NCBI GenBank assembly: GCA_035236585.1
Contig: CP141138.1
Span: forward strand, 30,949,437-31,013,436
From: Warburgia ugandensis
Taxonomy: Eukaryota > Streptophyta > Magnoliopsida > Canellales > Canellaceae
Length of the DNA stretch: 64,000 nucleotides
Direction of reading: 5' to 3'
How positions within the stretch are numbered: position 1 is the first letter of the stretch; each line of letters begins with the position of its first letter. Below the pieces are notes generated by a model, which saw only the letters and a program-made list of their open reading frames with translations, did not search any database and was not told the origin of the DNA. Positions 59,420 through 64,000 of the stretch are shown piece by piece. Position numbers and translations under genes: made by a program.

Positions 59420-62046
59420 TGTAATGACTCCAATTTTGTAATATTGAAATTCCAAGTTTAGCAATGAAAAGTTCAGTTTTAAAGAAAAGGGTATTTTGGT
59501 CATTTCACTAGTCTCCTTAACTAAACCCAGGAATTTGGTCCTAAAAGTGGTTCCATTAGATGCGTCTCAGAAAAAGGAATCCAACGAGACCAAAATCACC
59601 CAAAACGGAGTTAAAATGAGCAAGATATGGCCCTTTGAAGTTCAGGGGCAAAATTGTAAATTTCACAAAAAACGACTTAACCTAAAAAACACAGGTGCCC
59701 GTTTTGATATGGGCACCCCGTCGTCTTCAAACTCCTAGAGGCTTCTGGAACAGCGGTGTTTCAAGTAGAAACCACCGCCATTCTGGAGGTTTCTCCACCG
59801 CCATTCAAAGGCGGTTAGAACCCTTCCAGAACCCTCTTTAAAAGCCTTATAAATAGAGCTCTTGGGTGCCTCTAATGGCAGCCCAAAACCTTGGAGAAAA
59901 TCTCTCGTGAAGCAGTGACCAAAAGGGAAAAACATGGAGAGAAAACCAGCCATGAAGCAGGTATGCTCAAAAACTCCCCAAACCCATCTCACCCATAGTC
60001 TTAGGATCAATTCCCCTAAGTTTTTGCATGAAAAACCATGCAAAACGGAGCCTGGGAGAGTCACCAAGGACCCTGGGACGTCCCCAGGGCCGCACTGGTT
60101 CGACAGGGTTGAACCAAGGTGACCTGAGGACGACCCAGGTCTCTAACGGGCTGGACGATCCAATAGGAACGTCCCACGTCAACCTGCGTCGACGTCCGTT
60201 TGAAAAACCAAACGGGCGCGTCCAGGGACGCGCCCGCTAAAGAGAGAGACGGGCGGAGAAGTCGTGCGCGTCTGCAGATACGCCCACTAAGGCCCGCACC
60301 GCAGACACGCAGTGCGCTAGCGCACGTCGAATTTTTCTGTTACTTAAGGAAGCAGGGCGCACGTCGCAGACGCGCAGCGCCCTAGCATTCTGGTTTTTTG
60401 TCTTTAAGACTCTATGTACATACAATACTAAAACGCTTATAACTTGAGATCTAGAGCTCCGATTGAGGTGCCGTAAAAGGCGTTGTGTCCGTATCAACGA
60501 AGCGGATACATCCAAATCATAAAATCCCTGATCAAGGCCCAATAAAAGTAGGGAATGACCCTTAGAATAGGATGGTGGCACGTGGCCACTAGAACTTTGG
60601 AAAACTAAGGATACCAAGGCCCAATTAGGACCTTAGGACACCCATAGGCATAGGGATGGACCCCTAATGCCTAAGTAATAAGACCCAACTGCTCTAAACT
60701 CATAAAAGATAGGCTAAACTAACCTTGAGTTCCCAAACCATGTTCAGGAGCGTATGAGGACAAGAAGGTTAACGCGACCTAGTCAGGTAGGTGCTCTATC
60801 ACTATTAGATTCTTTTAAAAGATCTATTATTGTTTTGAGAACATATGTTATAAGTATATGACTTGGTTAGCATGACTTGATTCAGCATGCATATGATAAA
60901 CGTTTTGTACATAGACATGTTTCGTAAAAGATTGCATATACATTATGCACACATATGTTTTGCAAACAATGGCATACATTGCATGATTTAAGTACTTGCA
61001 AAGATTGCATGTCCTTGAGGGTTGCCAAAAGACGCTGGAGTGCCGAGGGCCAAGCAGTTGTGAGGGACCCAAAGAGGACTGGTTTTGAACAGAGGTTTTT
61101 GGCTTATTTGATCGTACATGATTTGGACTTGTAAGCTCATGGGTGCTATGCCGAGGGGTGTGGGTTGGCCACCCAGCCTCTACCACTATTAGGTGGATGG
61201 GTACCATGCCCAAAAAGGGCATGTCCCTGCTTCGACTGCATGTGGTACAGGGGGCTACCACTAGTGTCACGGCATTGGGTCAAAGTGTCATATGCCCCGT
61301 GGAGGTATATGATCCTGTGTCCCTAGGTACCCGGGGACCACACGGCAGTGAGGTCATGGGCATAGTGAGACCCTATGGTTTCATGGATTTATGTGCATTG
61401 CATATGGCATGATATGAGGTTGGTCGACCATACCATACTAGAGATCCATGAGTTGGACTCCATGAAGCATCTTATGCATATCATGATGTTATGATATATA
61501 CGTATATGATACTTTCAATTTTGGATTATGTGATCTTTTAAGTCATTTGAATTTCAGTTGATTATGGATTCTTATACTGATATTGAACTCGAGTATTCAA
61601 ACATACGCATGTTTTGAATGAGCATATGATTTTGAAACATCTCATGCATTTATAAAACTAGTAGTGATAGGCTCCTACTGAGTATATTATATACTCACCC
61701 AATCCTCAACATTTTTCAGATACAAAGTAAATACTTAAGGGCAAGGGATGTTTGTACTAGGAGACACAGGCTAAGTACAAGTAAGTAAACCCCTATCTTA
61801 TCTTTCAATGTTACTTAATTGTAGTTACTCTCTAATAGCTGGGGCTATGACTAACACTTTCTTGGGAACAATATTTATTTAAAAACTTTGCCTTGGCTAA
61901 ATTATTGGAGAATGTGTCTTCACACTCGAGATTTTTATGAAAGGTTGTTTCTAAAAGAAAAAGATTTTCATGCATCTCATACTTATAAAACAAGAGATTT
62001 CGCCTTTTTATCAAAATTGCATCATATAAAAACCCGGGTCGTGACA
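59420..62046 (+). repeat. Gag-only element, 3' LTR
   Basis: Collinear with the 5' LTR, with scattered substitutions and small indels (for example 59800-59815, an extra 'attc' in 'ccgccattcaaaggcgg'). Confidence 0.92.
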
Positions 62047-62446
62047 GTTTTACACTACAATCTTAACCTGCATTCATGTACACATTAATGTGCTACATGC
62101 ATTCAATATTAATATGCATTCCAACATACATTCAATTTAAATCCTAAGTGTACAACCTTCTTACAATTATACAGTCTTCCTGCAATCTTTTAGAGACTAG
62201 AAAATAGAAACTATAATGTGCTACATTCACTACAACATCCACATTTAACATTTATATATTCACATTCACTTTCACCCTAAAAAATTCAAAGACATGAGGA
62301 ACAAACTTGACAAGTACCTACACCCACATTGCGCCATACACATGCAAGCATTTACTTTCAGACTCTGTCTTCCCTTATTCATCTCCATAAACTCATCACA
62401 TAATATACTTGAAGGAAATTAATGAAAAGTATAAGAGATAAGCATC

Positions 62447-62700
62447 TAACTATAATACATGTAAATATATAATTCTAATGAATGAATCAATGAATTTATA
62501 AAAAAGGGTAAATTTTTATTTTATTTATTTATTTCCTTATACATCTCATTTATTGACGAAGAGGTATTTACCAATATTGAATCAGTGTGTAAGGAAATTA
62601 TGTTAGGGTGACAATTAAGGAGAGGTTATTGGGATGACTCAAAGATTTAAAAACAATTTTCTGAGATAATTGAAAATTTTTTTTTTTTTTTTTCTATTAA
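62447..62700 (+). mobile_element. Remnant related to the old gypsy LTR
   Basis: 'tataatacatgtaaatatat' and the following 'aatgaatcaatga.ttta', 'ttagggtgacaa', 'gatgactcaaagattta' and 'ctgagataattgaaaa' parallel 47885-48150. It ends at a T17 run. Confidence 0.55.
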
Positions 62701-64000
62701 GTGATCTCCTAAAAGAAAATTGTAACTTAAAAATAGTGGTGAAACGAAGGCCTTAGCCTAAGCCTAAGTGAAAGAACATAGAGAAACTCTAATTGATAAA
62801 TTAGGGCAAAATTTTTAGTATAATACTAGTCATGGGATAATTGCAAATTTTAACCCTGAACAGTATATAATTGAGAAATCTGAGCAAAGTAAGGGGTTTT
62901 TATTGAAGAATTTCTATGTGGGCTGATCAACGAAAGGGGGAAAATCCAGCATGCCATGTGGGGTCCTATTTCATGGGTTGCTGGCTTTCCCCATCAAGCC
63001 ACCATCCATTCCCCTTCGTATGTACCTAACTATGAAATAAACATAACATAGAGGCCATAATGAATTAGTTCAAGGCCATTGTAGTGAGGTGAAGAAGGAC
63101 GCAATAGCAAGTAGAGCAAGGATGAATTGTGGGGAAGATTGGTGCAGAGGCCAATCTAGGAAGAAAGACGAGTGAGTGGGGAACCTGGAAATTTGAAGGA
63201 GAAAGCTTGGGAAAGGATTGATCAAGTGAAGAACTGAAGAGCTCCTACTTGAGTGAAGTTCCATGTAGGGAATAGAAGCACCTACAACTCAAGAAACCAG
63301 CCTTGAATCTGGTGGCCCAGGAGCTCAACTCAATTGTGAGACTTGTTAGTAAGGAGAATTCCTAATACTAGCATGGTTTAGCTTAAACAAATGGTGTTGT
63401 TTTCTTTAAAATTGGTAAGAGGAATTCATTTTTGCCACTCATTGAACATGTAGTAGATTTCTACTACATTTCACTCTTATTGTTGCTTGATGTTGATTTT
63501 AATTTGTAAATCCATTGCATGTTGTATAATAGTAGTTTGCAATGACTTGAAATGCATCGTCTTGCCTGCAATTGTTGAACTTGCAACTAATTTAAGCATG
63601 CTCTATTTTGGAACTACATGTGGAGGGCAAAGTAGGGAATGATTCACAAGCATTAACACCCCCATGATCCACCTCAATTTTGAATTTCCTTTCTAAGTTC
63701 TTCTTATTGATGATTAAGCTTGAGATTTACATAGAAAAGATGCAATTTTCCTAATAGGTTGGTGCACATTATGTTCCTGCACATAGTTGTAGGAAAATGG
63801 CACTCCAAATCTTTACATGAAACCTCTAATTTGGCTTAAATAATGTAAAACTCAATTTTTAGGTCTTCAAGGTAGAGGTTTGAACTTTAAAAGTGAATGA
63901 AAGAACTCGAAGAGGGTGCTAAATAGGAGTAAAGGCACCAACTTTTCTACACATAGCTGCAAGAAAGTGATGCCCTTTTCCTCTACCTGTTGGGCCACTG
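62701..64000. other. Unassigned sequence at the window end
   Basis: No gene recognised. It may be a continuation of the LTR remnant; the open frame at 63070-63264 (minus) has no domain. Confidence 0.4.

Larger units (their letters stand above)
55369..62046 (+). mobile_element. Gag-only LTR retrotransposon (TR-GAG type), 6.7 kb
   Basis: LTRs 55369-57990 (2622 bp) and 59420-62046 (2627 bp) run 'TGTAATGACTCC' to 'CCCGGGTCGTGACA'. The target duplication GTTTT (55364-55368, 62047-62051) is perfect. The interior is only 1.43 kb: primer-binding site TGGTATCAGAGC (57993-58004), a gag gene, a stub of the gag-protease junction, the usual pol end and a polypurine tract. Protease, reverse transcriptase and integrase are absent, so it matches published terminal-repeat retrotransposons with GAG only. 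Its first ~230 bp of LTR are clearly homologous to the LARD LTR. Confidence 0.92.

Overview
This is plant nuclear DNA from a flowering plant. The evidence is spliced GT-AG genes with very long introns, Au-type SINEs, RTE LINEs and Ty3/gypsy LTR retrotransposons primed by initiator tRNA-Met, and AT-rich intergenic sequence full of (GA)n and (AC)n microsatellites. Nothing in the window fixes the species.

The only clear host gene is on the minus strand. It is ERG, the nuclear gene for the mitochondrial Era-like GTPase. I could place all eight coding exons by eye (30147 down to 9100). They join in frame into a 441-residue protein with a mitochondrial presequence, G1-G5 GTPase motifs and a C-terminal KH domain. 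The coding sequence is 1.3 kb but the gene spans 21 kb, because introns 2, 3 and 5 have been expanded by transposons. Intron 2 holds a hAT transposase remnant. A full-length but dead RTE LINE sits inside the codons of its BED zinc finger, with a visible target-site duplication. Intron 2 also holds a copia reverse-transcriptase fragment and a SINE. Intron 3 holds a 5'-truncated RTE LINE joined to an unrelated repeat, the whole block flanked by an ~80 bp direct repeat. Intron 5 holds a SINE and local duplications.

Positions 1-9099, downstream of ERG, are intergenic. They carry five Au-like SINE copies or fragments, a foldback MITE, a piece of RTE 5' end and a ~285 bp tandem repeat. Positions 30148-33282 are the ERG promoter side and ordinary intergenic DNA.

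From 33 kb to the right edge the window is nested LTR retrotransposons. A TRIM-like element lies at 33283-34122. An old internally deleted gypsy element (internal part 45846-47884) has its left LTR split by a 9.0 kb non-autonomous LARD (36617-45620; 3.07 kb LTRs, GTTAT target duplication, minus orientation). A degenerate LTR of the same broad lineage lies at 52331-54859. A 6.7 kb gag-only element (TR-GAG type, 55369-62046; 2.6 kb LTRs, GTTTT duplication) lies near the right edge.

The most interesting signals are these. (a) A stem-loop occurs at a similar position in the LTRs of four diverged families, with sequence changed but pairing kept. (b) The LARD is a chimera carrying a TRIM internal domain and TRIM LTR between two primer-binding sites. 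(c) The LARD and the gag-only element share the start of their U3 regions, which suggests a common mobilisation system.
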